Notes: generated from the letters alone by a model not told the origin. A DNA stretch of 9,051 nt from Mollicutes bacterium (GCA_003552275.1 PUKL01000108.1:1-9051); one strand, 5' to 3'. Shown: positions 1-5,557, counted from the first letter of the stretch. Translations and numbers: made by a program.

Positions 1-119
1 AGAACGACCGTCACGGATTCCGGATCGAGGATGATGGATTCGGGATCCGGATCTCTTCTACATGCTGAAACGACGACCAGCATGAAGACGGACAACAGTA
101 CTAATAATGCTTTTTTCAT
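1..119 (-). CDS. Lipoprotein, N-terminal part (runs off the window)
   Basis: Only the first 39 codons lie in the window. The start ATG at 117-119 has an AGGAG ribosome binding site 9 nt upstream. The protein opens with a basic MKK, a hydrophobic stretch of about 14 residues, and then a lipobox V-S-A-C with Cys20 as the predicted lipidated residue, so it should be exported and anchored to the outer face of the membrane. The mature N-terminus is RRDPDPESIILDPES followed by VTVVL, a short linker that looks like the start of a beta-rich (possibly Ig-like) domain. It could be a solute-binding protein or a surface adhesin; the visible part cannot decide. It is preceded by a long leader with a possible attenuator. 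Confidence 0.85.
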   Translation of the reverse strand, partial: MKKALLVLLSVFMLVVVSACRRDPDPESIILDPESVTVV

Positions 120-143
120 CCGCTTCCACTCCTGTCTGGTTTC

Positions 144-160
144 ATTCGGTTCATCCGAAT
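144..160 (-). other. Small hairpin just upstream of the lipoprotein RBS
   Basis: Six-base-pair stem (144-149 with 155-160) and a 5-nt loop, in the leader about 10 nt upstream of the lipoprotein's ribosome binding site. On the plus strand it is followed by a few Ts but no plus-strand gene ends here, so it is more likely a leader RNA fold. No known motif is recognised. Confidence 0.3.
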
Positions 161-167
161 TTTTCCT

Positions 168-205
168 GGTATGAAAGAAGAGAGGTTCTGTTTCAAGGTA
201 TGAAA
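168..205. repeat. Pair of 9-bp direct repeats (ggtatgaaa)
   Basis: The 9-mer ggtatgaaa occurs at 168-176 and 197-205, 29 bp apart, in the lipoprotein leader. The flanks are also similar. It may be a protein-binding site or chance in a short A-rich region. Confidence 0.3.
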
Positions 206-229
206 AAAGCTTCGCGATCCATTCTCTTC

Positions 230-258
230 AAAAAGGTTGGTCCGTGTTGACTAACCTT
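230..258 (-). terminator. Terminator-like hairpin (possible attenuator) in the lipoprotein leader
   Basis: On the minus strand an AAGGTT/AACCTT stem (253-258 with 233-238), one mismatch, then GTC/GAC and a 6-nt loop, followed by a run of five Ts. It starts immediately after the stop codon of the 19-codon ORF at 258-317 and lies 111 nt before the lipoprotein start. It either ends a short independent transcript or attenuates lipoprotein expression. Confidence 0.55.
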
Positions 259-317
259 CAAGCGTCCAAACGGAAAATCGACGAAGCACCATTTTCCTGA
301 CGAATCCATACCACCAT
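258..317 (-). CDS. Possible 19-aa leader peptide or small protein
   Basis: Short ORF MVVWIRQENGASSIFRLDA with an AGGGGGAG ribosome binding site 4-5 nt before the ATG and a good promoter 41 nt upstream. The TGA stop abuts the terminator-like hairpin at 230-258. Its mRNA can also fold on itself: 263-266 pairs with 299-302 and 272-278 with 291-297, so a translating ribosome would change leader folding. No run of one amino-acid codon is seen, so it is not a classic biosynthetic attenuator peptide. It could equally be a small RNA with an accidental ORF. Confidence 0.4.
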   Translation of the reverse strand: MVVWIRQENGASSIFRLDA

Positions 318-357
318 GCAACTCCCCCTTCCCAAATCTCCTCACTAATGTACTTTC

Positions 358-385
358 ATTATAGCCGACCGCTATTTTTTTTCAA
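358..385 (-). promoter_or_regulatory. Sigma-A type promoter of the lipoprotein leader
   Basis: TTGAAA (380-385), 16-bp spacer, TATAAT (358-363) on the minus strand. The predicted start of transcription is near 351, giving a leader of about 230 nt before the lipoprotein at 119. Confidence 0.75.
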
Positions 386-409
386 CCTTTTGAGCCCTTG
401 ATGAGGCGC

Positions 410-446
410 AAAAAGAGGATGATGCCAAAGCCGCATCATCCTCTTT
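410..446 (-). terminator. Rho-independent terminator of the DUF3137 gene
   Basis: Perfect 14-bp stem (433-446 with 412-425), 7-nt loop, then a T run on the minus strand. It lies 48 nt past the stop codon at 494. The plus-strand side has only a short T run, so it acts mainly leftward. Confidence 0.9.
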
Positions 447-493
447 GCTTGTTATGTACGTGTATCCTTCCGGCGGGATTTTTATCCGACGGA

Positions 494-1789
494 CTATCTT
501 TTGAATCTCTTCAGTCGCTTTTGTTTCGCCTTTTCGAAGTGCCCGTCGAAAGCTTCCCAGTCCTCTTTTTCCAAATTGGACACATGGGCATCGTAGAAGG
601 CGCGGGAATATTCGGTGTGAAAGAGGCGGGGACGGTCTTTTCGGGTCATCGGCATTTCCACGTCCATCTTGGCGACGATTTTTTCGGCCAGGGCCGCATC
701 GTCTTGGACGAGTTCGTCCTTTTCCGCGAAGAAGTCCGCATCCGTGATGTCGACTTCCTGCTTGAACATGTCGTTGTCGAGCTTCAACCGGTCGATGATC
801 TTTCCGAGGCGCTCAAGATCCTTTCGGAAAGATGAGACGAGTGTTGAGTCGACAAACCGTAGATGCTTGTCGATGGGGAAACTGTCCCGCCCGGTGTTCA
901 AAGCCACATAGAGCCGGTTCTTGATGAAAGCGAAGCCGATCTGTCCGGGATGCATCTCTTCGAGTTCCATAATCGCCTCCATCTTGTGGGGAGTGAGGAC
1001 GTAGTAGGCCAGCTGCGGGTCCGTCGCAAAGATGGAAAACTTCTTGTTGAAGTCGATGGATTCGGTTTCCACATCCCTATAGATTGACTTGTTCAGCGGC
1101 CTGAACTTCTCTAAAGCCAACACCCGCCCGTCAATGGGCTTGTTGAAGTCGAAGATGAAGATGCGACCGTGGAAAGACGACCTGATCACAGTCCTACTCT
1201 TACTCTTTCTACCGCCCATTGAACGAGTCGTTTCCGTGCGGACCCGCATACAGCGCACATCGCTCGCCTTGAAATGCACACCGTGGAGCTTCCCGCGGAT
1301 GAAGTCCTTCGACTGGAAGGCCTTGTCCATGGGGATGAAGTCGCTGTTCAGAACCTCTTTCGGGGTCAAGCCGTGGGTCCTTGTCATGGCCTTCACCCGA
1401 AAATGCTTGTGAACGCCGGCGGGACCGCCTTGGAAACGGAGAATCCATAAAAGCTTCAAGGCATGGAGTGGAAGCTTCAGAACCATCACGATCAGACGGA
1501 ACAACGGATTCCTGGCCTTCTTCCCTTCTTTGGGAAGCTTCCTTTTCGCCGTGTAATAGCCCTCTTCGATGAGTTCGTTCAACTTGTCCTTGAACAACTC
1601 CTCTTTCAAGGAGACGACCACGCGTTCCCGGTCCTTGATTCCCTTCATCACCATGAGCATGCCGACGATGACGGCGGGGATGCCATGGGGGAGGAAACCG
1701 ATACCGACAAGGGTGACGACAACCCCGGCCCAGGCCACGAAAAGCGCCAGACGTTTCTTCTTTCTGAATTTGTCGATATCAAGCTGCAT
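494..1789 (-). CDS. DUF3137-type membrane protein
   Basis: Predicted 431-residue inner-membrane protein. Two hydrophobic segments near the N-terminus (about 13-33 and 36-49) form a short hairpin; a third moderately hydrophobic stretch lies at 96-117. The large remainder is predicted cytoplasmic. Residues about 170-310 carry the pattern I associate with DUF3137: a SSFHGRIFIFDFNK segment (204-217), then FNKKFSIFATDPQLAYYVLT (247-266), then a short strand with RLYVALNTG (292-300). The function of that family is unknown. The C-terminal 90 residues are charged and probably helical, beyond the usual domain. The ATG at 1787-1789 follows an AGAGGGGA ribosome binding site by about 6 nt. It is a single-gene unit with its own promoter and terminator. 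Confidence 0.8.
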   Translation of the reverse strand: MQLDIDKFRKKKRLALFVAWAGVVVTLVGIGFLPHGIPAVIVGMLMVMKGIKDRERVVVSLKEELFKDKLNELIEEGYYTAKRKLPKEGKKARNPLFRLIVMVLKLPLHALKLLWILRFQGGPAGVHKHFRVKAMTRTHGLTPKEVLNSDFIPMDKAFQSKDFIRGKLHGVHFKASDVRCMRVRTETTRSMGGRKSKSRTVIRSSFHGRIFIFDFNKPIDGRVLALEKFRPLNKSIYRDVETESIDFNKKFSIFATDPQLAYYVLTPHKMEAIMELEEMHPGQIGFAFIKNRLYVALNTGRDSFPIDKHLRFVDSTLVSSFRKDLERLGKIIDRLKLDNDMFKQEVDITDADFFAEKDELVQDDAALAEKIVAKMDVEMPMTRKDRPRLFHTEYSRAFYDAHVSNLEKEDWEAFDGHFEKAKQKRLKRFKR

Positions 1790-1819
1790 GAAATTCCCCT
1801 CTCATAGTCTTGTATTTCC

Positions 1820-1851
1820 ATTATATATAGCGAAAGTGCGGCGTAATGCAA
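1820..1851 (-). promoter_or_regulatory. Promoter of the DUF3137 gene
   Basis: A TATATATAAT region (1820-1829, minus strand) supplies the -10 element. The best -35 is TTGCAT at 1846-1851, spaced 18 bp from TATATA or 20 bp from TATAAT. The -35 match is weak, but the position 31 nt before the start codon is appropriate. Confidence 0.5.
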
Positions 1852-1957
1852 ATGCGAGCCGACCTACAGAGAGGCCTTTCAAGGATGTCGACACGATGCA
1901 ACTCATCACTTCTGTCCCAAAAGCATCATCAACGAGGACAAACATGAAGAGGCCATG

Positions 1958-1996
1958 AAAAAACCGGACCCCTCGTGCCGCAGCGTCGGGATCCGG
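1958..1996 (-). terminator. Rho-independent terminator after tRNA-Lys
   Basis: Nine-bp stem with one G-T pair (1988-1996 with 1964-1972) capped by a G+C-rich loop, followed by six Ts on the minus strand. It begins about 15 nt past the tRNA 3' end, so the tRNA is a single-gene transcript. The stretch 1860-1957 to its left shows no gene or motif that I can support. Confidence 0.85.
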
Positions 1997-2011
1997 AGTC
2001 TATGCCGAGTC

Positions 2012-2084
2012 TGGAGGATATCGGATTCGAACCGATGACCCCCTGATTAAGAGTCAGGTGCTCTGCCAACTAAGCTAATCCTCC
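2012..2084 (-). tRNA. tRNA-Lys (anticodon CUU)
   Basis: A 73-nt cloverleaf on the minus strand: 7-bp acceptor stem GGAGGAT/ATCCTCC, D arm GCTTAGTTGGCAGAGC, anticodon arm CCTGA-CTCTTAA-TCAGG with CTT at the anticodon position, 5-nt variable region, and T arm ATCGG-TTCGAAT-CCGAT. The discriminator base is A. The 3' CCA is not encoded (GAC follows), so CCA must be added enzymatically. It decodes AAG lysine codons. Confidence 0.97.
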
Positions 2085-2091
2085 AACTAGG

Positions 2092-2120
2092 ATTATATAG
2101 GCAGTCGCACCGTTTTTCAA
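2092..2120 (-). promoter_or_regulatory. Promoter of tRNA-Lys
   Basis: TTGAAA (2115-2120), 17-bp spacer, perfect TATAAT (2092-2097) on the minus strand. The -10 ends 7 nt before the mature 5' end of the tRNA, so the 5' leader is very short. Confidence 0.9.
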
Positions 2121-2143
2121 ACAAAACATACCGCCGTGCGGCA
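2119..2143 (-). terminator. Weak terminator-like hairpin after the SdpI-family gene
   Basis: A short G+C-rich stem (TGCCGC/GCGGTA with one G-T pair, 3-nt loop) followed by TGTTTTGTTT on the minus strand, about 40 nt past the stop codon. It is short and the T run is interrupted; it overlaps the tRNA -35 region. It may separate the SdpI-family gene from the tRNA. Confidence 0.35.
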
Positions 2144-2178
2144 ATTCTTGTCCGAGAAGAGATGATCCCTTCATCGGC

Positions 2179-2577
2179 TCATTCGCCGCTTGGGTCCACT
2201 TTACGCTTTCCGTCCGCATCGAAGGTCCTCTCCAAAGCCGCTTCTGTCGGATAAATGGACAATACCAAGACGAGGGTCTGCCCGACGACGAGGGCACCGC
2301 CACCCCAGGCGACGGTGTCCGTCTCTTCACCACGAAGAAAAAGCATCACCGCCAAAGTGACCAAAAGCAAGACGACGCCCAAACGGAGCCAGAGCCCGCC
2401 GACATAGCGATGGGCGAAGGCCCAGGTGTCCTTGTTTTTGCGAGAACGTTTCGTCCGGTAACCGAAGAGGGAATTCACTTCTTCGGGGATCCCTCTGCGG
2501 AAGACCTGCCCGAAAAGGAGCATGGCGAGAGGTAATAGAAGACTCGTCACGAACATGAACAACCAAAATCCTTGCAT
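2179..2577 (-). CDS. SdpI-family integral membrane protein
   Basis: 132 residues with three predicted membrane segments (about 3-24, 60-82, 88-108). The first loop carries the signature GYRTKRSRKNKDTWAFAH (39-56), and the tail has TEAALERTFDADG (111-123), both typical of the SdpI family. In Bacillus subtilis, SdpI is the immunity protein against the SDP toxin and also sequesters its own repressor; this is a minimal three-helix member without that partner, so immunity cannot be assumed. ATG at 2575-2577 is chosen because it places the first helix at the N-terminus and follows AAGGCGG by 8 nt; a longer reading to 2709 adds 44 polar residues unlike the family. It lies downstream of the 2731-3624 gene, with which it may share a transcript. 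Confidence 0.82.
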   Translation of the reverse strand: MQGFWLFMFVTSLLLPLAMLLFGQVFRRGIPEEVNSLFGYRTKRSRKNKDTWAFAHRYVGGLWLRLGVVLLLVTLAVMLFLRGEETDTVAWGGGALVVGQTLVLVLSIYPTEAALERTFDADGKRKVDPSGE

Positions 2578-2619
2578 GGATGCACCGCCTTGTGGAAAGT
2601 GATGGGACAGGCTTGTTTC

Positions 2620-2627
2620 GGGGGGGG
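2620..2627. repeat. Run of eight Gs (Cs on the minus strand) upstream of the SdpI-family gene
   Basis: Uninterrupted G8 tract 43 bp before the chosen start of the SdpI-family gene. Such tracts are prone to replication slippage or to sequencing error. It is non-coding if the start at 2577 is right. Confidence 0.6.
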
Positions 2628-2730
2628 TTGTTGTCTTATTGCAGATGGTCAAGAACATGATGGCGATCGTCGAGGTCCGCCTCTGGAGGTGACGACGACA
2701 AGCTCTCATGTCTCCGTCTATGTCTTTGCT

Positions 2731-3624
2731 TCAATCATTGGTGAAAAAATGCGCTTCACCATACCCTCTTTCCGCCGCATCCACGACAACTTTGATCCAT
2801 TGCGACCGGTCATGCAACTTCTCGGCGTCCACGCTCAAGATGTATGATGGATAGTCACCGCCGACAAAATGTCTTGTGCACGATTGGATTTCTTTCTCGA
2901 CACCGTCCACATAGACCTTCATATCGTCGGCATCCAAAGCGGGGGGCATCTTCTCACCGGCCTTGGCGGGAAGAAAAAAGACGTGCCAAGCCGAAGCGGA
3001 ATGCCAGGCTTTCAAGCCATAGACTTCAAAATCGCCGATGGTGATCCTCTCAAGACGGAGGTCGGCATCGGTGTCGTCCTTCATGACCCAAGCCTCCATG
3101 GTCGATTGCGCATATTCCCTGTCACCGACGAAGAGGTTCAACTCCCGTCCCCGGGGACAACGGACGGCAAAAACGCCGTCATTGTCCGTGACGGCGACGA
3201 TCTCGTGCTCGACCAAGCGCTTGCGCGTGGCCCATACATAGGCATTCAAGGGATCACCGCGCCTGTCGACGACCCGGCCGCGGACCATGTGTGTCTTCAA
3301 TGTCAATGACTTTTCCAAAGAGAACTCGTCACCTTCGACAATGACGGTGACCCGCACCTGGGAAAGACCCTCGAGACTCTCACTGAAAAAATATGCAGAA
3401 GAGCTCGAATCCTCGGCATCCACACGGACGATTCTTTTGCCGGAAAGGTGTTTTGAGTTCAGTGTCACCTCGTAGTCACCTCGGGCGAGACCGATCAGCA
3501 TGACTTCGACAAACGGTCGGTTCCGCATCTTGTAATTCTGTCCGTGCGGATCCTTGAGGTCCGCCGCTTCGATAGCCGGGTTCGGGTTCAAGAAGGCCTT
3601 CACTTGGACGTTTTTCTCTTTCAT
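2731..3624 (-). CDS. Leaderless beta-rich protein with carboxypeptidase-regulatory-like domain
   Basis: 297 residues, no signal peptide and no membrane segment, so predicted cytoplasmic. Three beta-rich parts can be seen: an N-terminal part (about 1-108), a central domain (about 112-165) beginning VRGRVVDRRGDPLNAYVWA and containing VTDNDGVFAV, which matches the carboxypeptidase-regulatory / transthyretin-like fold (G-x-V-x-D...G-x-P-L...A...T-D-x-D-G-x-F), and a C-terminal part (about 180-297) with DDMKVYVDGVEKEI. Function is unknown; these folds usually mediate binding and are more often extracellular. The ATG at 3622-3624 is preferred to the in-frame TTG at 3642, which lies inside the ribosome binding site. 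It has its own strong promoter and no clear terminator before the SdpI-family gene 153 nt downstream. Confidence 0.75.
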   Translation of the reverse strand: MKEKNVQVKAFLNPNPAIEAADLKDPHGQNYKMRNRPFVEVMLIGLARGDYEVTLNSKHLSGKRIVRVDAEDSSSSAYFFSESLEGLSQVRVTVIVEGDEFSLEKSLTLKTHMVRGRVVDRRGDPLNAYVWATRKRLVEHEIVAVTDNDGVFAVRCPRGRELNLFVGDREYAQSTMEAWVMKDDTDADLRLERITIGDFEVYGLKAWHSASAWHVFFLPAKAGEKMPPALDADDMKVYVDGVEKEIQSCTRHFVGGDYPSYILSVDAEKLHDRSQWIKVVVDAAERGYGEAHFFTND

Positions 3625-3632
3625 GTCTCCAT

Positions 3633-3640
3633 CCCCCTCC
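3633..3640 (-). promoter_or_regulatory. Ribosome binding site that decides the start at 3624
   Basis: GGAGGGGG on the minus strand, ending 8 nt before ATG 3622-3624. An out-of-frame ATG at 3630-3632 overlaps the spacer, and an in-frame TTG at 3640-3642 would lie within the site itself, so the 3624 start is best. Confidence 0.7.
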
Positions 3641-3656
3641 AAGTGTGCTTATTGTT

Positions 3657-3685
3657 ACCATATCGGCTTTTTGGGGTCATGTCAA
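3657..3685 (-). promoter_or_regulatory. Sigma-A promoter of the 2731-3624 gene
   Basis: Perfect TTGACA (3680-3685), 17-bp spacer, TATGGT (3657-3662) on the minus strand, 32 nt before the start codon. One of the strongest promoters in the window. Confidence 0.85.
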
Positions 3686-3707
3686 TATGATTTTCGTCCG
3701 CAAGGCT

Positions 3708-3744
3708 AAAAAAAGTCTCCGTTCTTTTGGGAGAGCGGAGACTT
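3708..3744 (-). terminator. Rho-independent terminator of the secreted-protein gene
   Basis: Nine-bp stem AAGTCTCCG/CGGAGACTT (3736-3744 with 3713-3721), 14-nt loop, then seven Ts (partly in the stem) on the minus strand. It begins 10 nt past the stop codon at 3755. Confidence 0.92.
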
Positions 3745-3754
3745 GAAAGCGAGA

Positions 3755-4732
3755 CTATTGGATTTCTTCGACGGGTACGACGATCACGGCCGTGTAGGCG
3801 CCATCGAGACCATCAAGCTTGTAAGGGAATTGTCCCGGGGAAGCCGTGGTGGGGAAGTTGTAACCGACAAAGACATGCACTTCTTCCAACATGGGCTCGG
3901 TCAGGTTGAAGGTGACGGTCACGGTATCTTCAGTGTATTCGACGACAAGGGTGCCGATCAGGGTGCCGCTGTCCAGGTTGTTCTGGCCGGCGCCATAATA
4001 GATGTCGAAGGTGTGCGTGCCATAGGTGGCGACACTGAGGAACCAGCCCCATCTTGTGGAGATGCCTTCATCGATGAATGTGTATTCACCGAGTGCCCAA
4101 GCGGTCTCGTCGTTCGAGAGTTCTGCATGGGCGGCGATGTAGATCACAGGGGCTTCTCCCCCGTTGCCGTCACAAGGGACGATGTGGAAAGCGACAAGAT
4201 AGAACCAAGCGCCTCTTCCTGTGAATTCGGCATCTTCATCGCCGGCATAAGCGGTTTCTCCAGCCAAGCCGGTGGGATCGATCTCGCCCTCAAGCACTTC
4301 GGCGAAGGCGACATGGATGGCGAAGGTGTATGCGGTTCCTTCACCGACGGGAATCACGAGGGTGGCGGTGGTGTCTTGGACATCTTCCAACATGTAGGGA
4401 GCCTGTCCGGGCACGGGTCGACGGGTGGGGAGCGGGTCGCCTTCACCATAGACATAGACGTGTACGTCATCAATCAAAGCATAAGCTTCGATTGTAATGG
4501 TGAAGTTCTCGCCATCGGTGCTGATGATGACCCTTCCGGCGTCGAGATATTGGCCGGCGATGAGCTCATAGACATAGGCTTCATGTCCGGTGATGCAGGC
4601 AAACAGGGTGCCTTCGTAAACAGGGACGCTCTCTTCTTCCGAAGCGGTTTTGCCTTTGGCTGCGAGCGGGCTGAACGCAGCCAAGGACACGAACATCAGA
4701 CCAAGCACAGCCAAGGTGAGGAGTTTCTTCAT
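3755..4732 (-). CDS. Secreted repeat-containing protein under c-di-GMP riboswitch control
   Basis: 325 residues. A classical Sec signal peptide (basic MKK, hydrophobic core 4-19) probably ends near AFSPLAA-KG (residue 26). There is no lipobox Cys, no C-terminal membrane anchor and no LPxTG, so the mature protein is probably released or held non-covalently. Two similar beta-rich modules are visible: about 45-131 and 236-323. Both have an AGQ...D-x-G opening, a VHVYV/VHVFVG strand (90-94; 285-290), P...PGQ-x-PY-x-L (107-115; 299-306) and a closing V(I/V)PV (126-129; 318-321). Between them lies YIAAHAEL...ETAWALGEYTF (198-219), a motif I associate with repeats in bacterial surface proteins. Very acidic. 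The ATG at 4730-4732 follows AGGAGG by 8 nt. Adhesion or matrix function is inferred from the riboswitch, not shown. Confidence 0.85.
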   Translation of the reverse strand: MKKLLTLAVLGLMFVSLAAFSPLAAKGKTASEEESVPVYEGTLFACITGHEAYVYELIAGQYLDAGRVIISTDGENFTITIEAYALIDDVHVYVYGEGDPLPTRRPVPGQAPYMLEDVQDTTATLVIPVGEGTAYTFAIHVAFAEVLEGEIDPTGLAGETAYAGDEDAEFTGRGAWFYLVAFHIVPCDGNGGEAPVIYIAAHAELSNDETAWALGEYTFIDEGISTRWGWFLSVATYGTHTFDIYYGAGQNNLDSGTLIGTLVVEYTEDTVTVTFNLTEPMLEEVHVFVGYNFPTTASPGQFPYKLDGLDGAYTAVIVVPVEEIQ

Positions 4733-4740
4733 TTTTCATT

Positions 4741-4754
4741 CCTCCTGAGAGATG
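4741..4754 (-). promoter_or_regulatory. Riboswitch-to-start linker with the AGGAGG ribosome binding site
   Basis: Only 8 nt separate the last aptamer pair (4755) from the AGGAGG at 4741-4746. The linker can form a small hairpin, CTC (4749-4751) with GAG (4742-4744) around a TCAG loop, plus a possible CAT/ATG extension, which would cover the ribosome binding site. There is no U-tailed hairpin here, so control is probably at translation start. Confidence 0.5.
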
Positions 4755-4817
4755 GGCAACTGGCTGCCTCTTGCGGGGCCCTGTAGCTTTGCGTCGCTGG
4801 ATTACCCCAGCTTTGCC
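4755..4817 (-). ncRNA. Cyclic-di-GMP-I (GEMM-I) riboswitch aptamer
   Basis: On the minus strand: P1 5' strand GGCAA (4813-4817) pairs with TTGCC (4755-4759); then GCTGG/CCAGC closing a G-GTAA-T loop, a GNRA tetraloop; then the highly conserved GACGCAAAGC; then CTACAGGGCC, a short third stem-loop, and GGCAGCCAG before the P1 3' strand. Order, spacing, the GNRA loop and the GACGCAAAGC joint all match the GEMM-I class, which binds c-di-GMP between the two helices. The third stem is short. It starts only about 7 nt after the predicted transcription start and ends just before the ribosome binding site of the secreted-protein gene. Confidence 0.92.
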
Positions 4818-4830
4818 TTTTTCTGAGATA

Positions 4831-4859
4831 ATCATAGAGCTTGGCATGCGCATAGTCAA
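4831..4859 (-). promoter_or_regulatory. Promoter of the riboswitch and secreted-protein gene
   Basis: TTGACT (4854-4859), 17-bp spacer, TATGAT (4831-4836) on the minus strand, with an A+T-rich stretch upstream (4860-4885) that could act as an UP element. Transcription would begin near 4824, so the mRNA starts with the aptamer. Confidence 0.85.
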
Positions 4860-4867
4860 CAATATTG

Positions 4868-5036
4868 AAAACATTCTAATATGGTATCCGCCAGTTTATA
4901 AAAAAGACTCTAAACACAAGAAACAAGGTGCGGACAAGAGTCCGGAGTGCGGCGATCATCTCCATGCAAAAGGGACATGCGCGGGGCCGGCTTCACGAAC
5001 GCAAAGCCTTCTTCTCTACCGGAAAGATCGTCACCG
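4868..5036. other. Intergenic stretch without a supported gene
   Basis: Between the riboswitch promoter and the terminator of the VOC gene. I see no gene on either strand. It holds a weak terminator-like structure (4900-4942) and a small hairpin CGGAC-AAGA-GTCCG (4931-4944). A 22-codon ORF on the minus strand has no ribosome binding site and is not called. Confidence 0.5.
4900..4942 (-). terminator. Weak orphan terminator-like structure
   Basis: On the minus strand GACTCT (4937-4942) can pair with AGAGTC (4906-4911) across a 25-nt loop, followed by six Ts. The loop is long and the sequence can instead form CGGAC/GTCCG at 4931-4944. No gene obviously ends here, since the VOC gene already has a strong terminator at 5037-5065. 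Confidence 0.3.
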
Positions 5037-5065
5037 AAAAAGCCGCAGCATGAGCACTGCGGCTT
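5037..5065 (-). terminator. Rho-independent terminator of the VOC gene
   Basis: Perfect 9-bp stem AAGCCGCAG/CTGCGGCTT (5057-5065 with 5040-5048), 8-nt loop, then a T run on the minus strand. It lies about 60 nt past the stop codon at 5126. Confidence 0.9.
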
Positions 5066-5125
5066 CTCTCAGGAAAAGACATCACCGGGTGGACGCTCAA
5101 TCGGGCAAAGAAGAGAGTGACTCCT

Positions 5126-5494
5126 CTAGACGGAATCCTCTTGGAGGCCGACCAGGTTTCCGCTCGGATCCTTGATGAGGGCATAGGAGCCGTATTCAGT
5201 GGAGATGAAGGTCTTCTCCTGCAAGACATCCGCTTCCGGATGATCATCACGAATGCTTGCGATCATCTTGTCGATGTCGTCACACTGCAGATAGATCCTC
5301 GCTCCCGCTTCACTCGGGGGCACATTTTCGTCAAAAGCACCCGAAAGGCGCTCGCCCGGGGTGAAGAACATGTAATAGGCCTGGCTCGAAAGATGGCTTT
5401 GCACGATCTTCCAGCCGAAAAGCTCCTTGTAGAAGGCGATGGTCTTTTCTAAGTCACGCAAAGCGAGTTCGACATATACGATGTCTCCGTGCAT
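5126..5494 (-). CDS. VOC-superfamily (glyoxalase-fold) protein
   Basis: 122 residues, one complete vicinal-oxygen-chelate domain of two beta-alpha-beta-beta-beta modules. Module 1: IVYVELALRDLEKTIAFYKE then LFGW (5-28). Module 2: ARIYLQCDDIDKMIASI (65-81) and the family ending YALIKDPSGNLVGLQ (104-118). VOC proteins include glyoxalase I, dioxygenases and antibiotic-resistance proteins. Only Glu9 is an obvious metal-ligand candidate, and the usual final Glu is not clearly in place, so no enzyme activity can be assigned. The start ATG at 5492-5494 has a modest GAGAG ribosome binding site; an upstream ATG is closed by a stop after three codons. Single-gene unit, divergent from the sigma-factor operon. 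Confidence 0.87.
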   Translation of the reverse strand: MHGDIVYVELALRDLEKTIAFYKELFGWKIVQSHLSSQAYYMFFTPGERLSGAFDENVPPSEAGARIYLQCDDIDKMIASIRDDHPEADVLQEKTFISTEYGSYALIKDPSGNLVGLQEDSV

Positions 5495-5531
5495 GGTATC
5501 ACTCTCTTTTCATGTAATGATCAACACTTTC

Positions 5532-5540
5532 ATTATACCA
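5532..5540 (-). promoter_or_regulatory. Extended -10 promoter of the VOC gene
   Basis: TGG-TATAAT on the minus strand (TATAAT at 5532-5537) is a perfect extended -10. No good -35 is found at 16-18 bp. It lies 38 nt before the start codon. Confidence 0.7.
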
Positions 5541-5557
5541 GACATTTCCTCGGCAAT

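Noticed and set aside
2578..2709. 44-residue N-terminal extension of the SdpI-family protein
   Set aside because: Polar, low-complexity sequence spanning the G8 tract, with a poorly spaced ribosome binding site; the start at 2577 fits family architecture and AAGGCGG spacing.
3625..3642. TTG start giving six extra residues for the 2731-3624 protein
   Set aside because: The TTG lies at the edge of the ribosome binding site itself, which would then have nothing upstream.
3743..4786. 347-codon plus-strand ORF opposite the secreted-protein gene
   Set aside because: The opposite strand has a signal peptide, ribosome binding site, riboswitch, promoter and terminator. The plus-strand reading has no ribosome binding site and a low-complexity Gly/Asp-rich composition typical of an antisense shadow.
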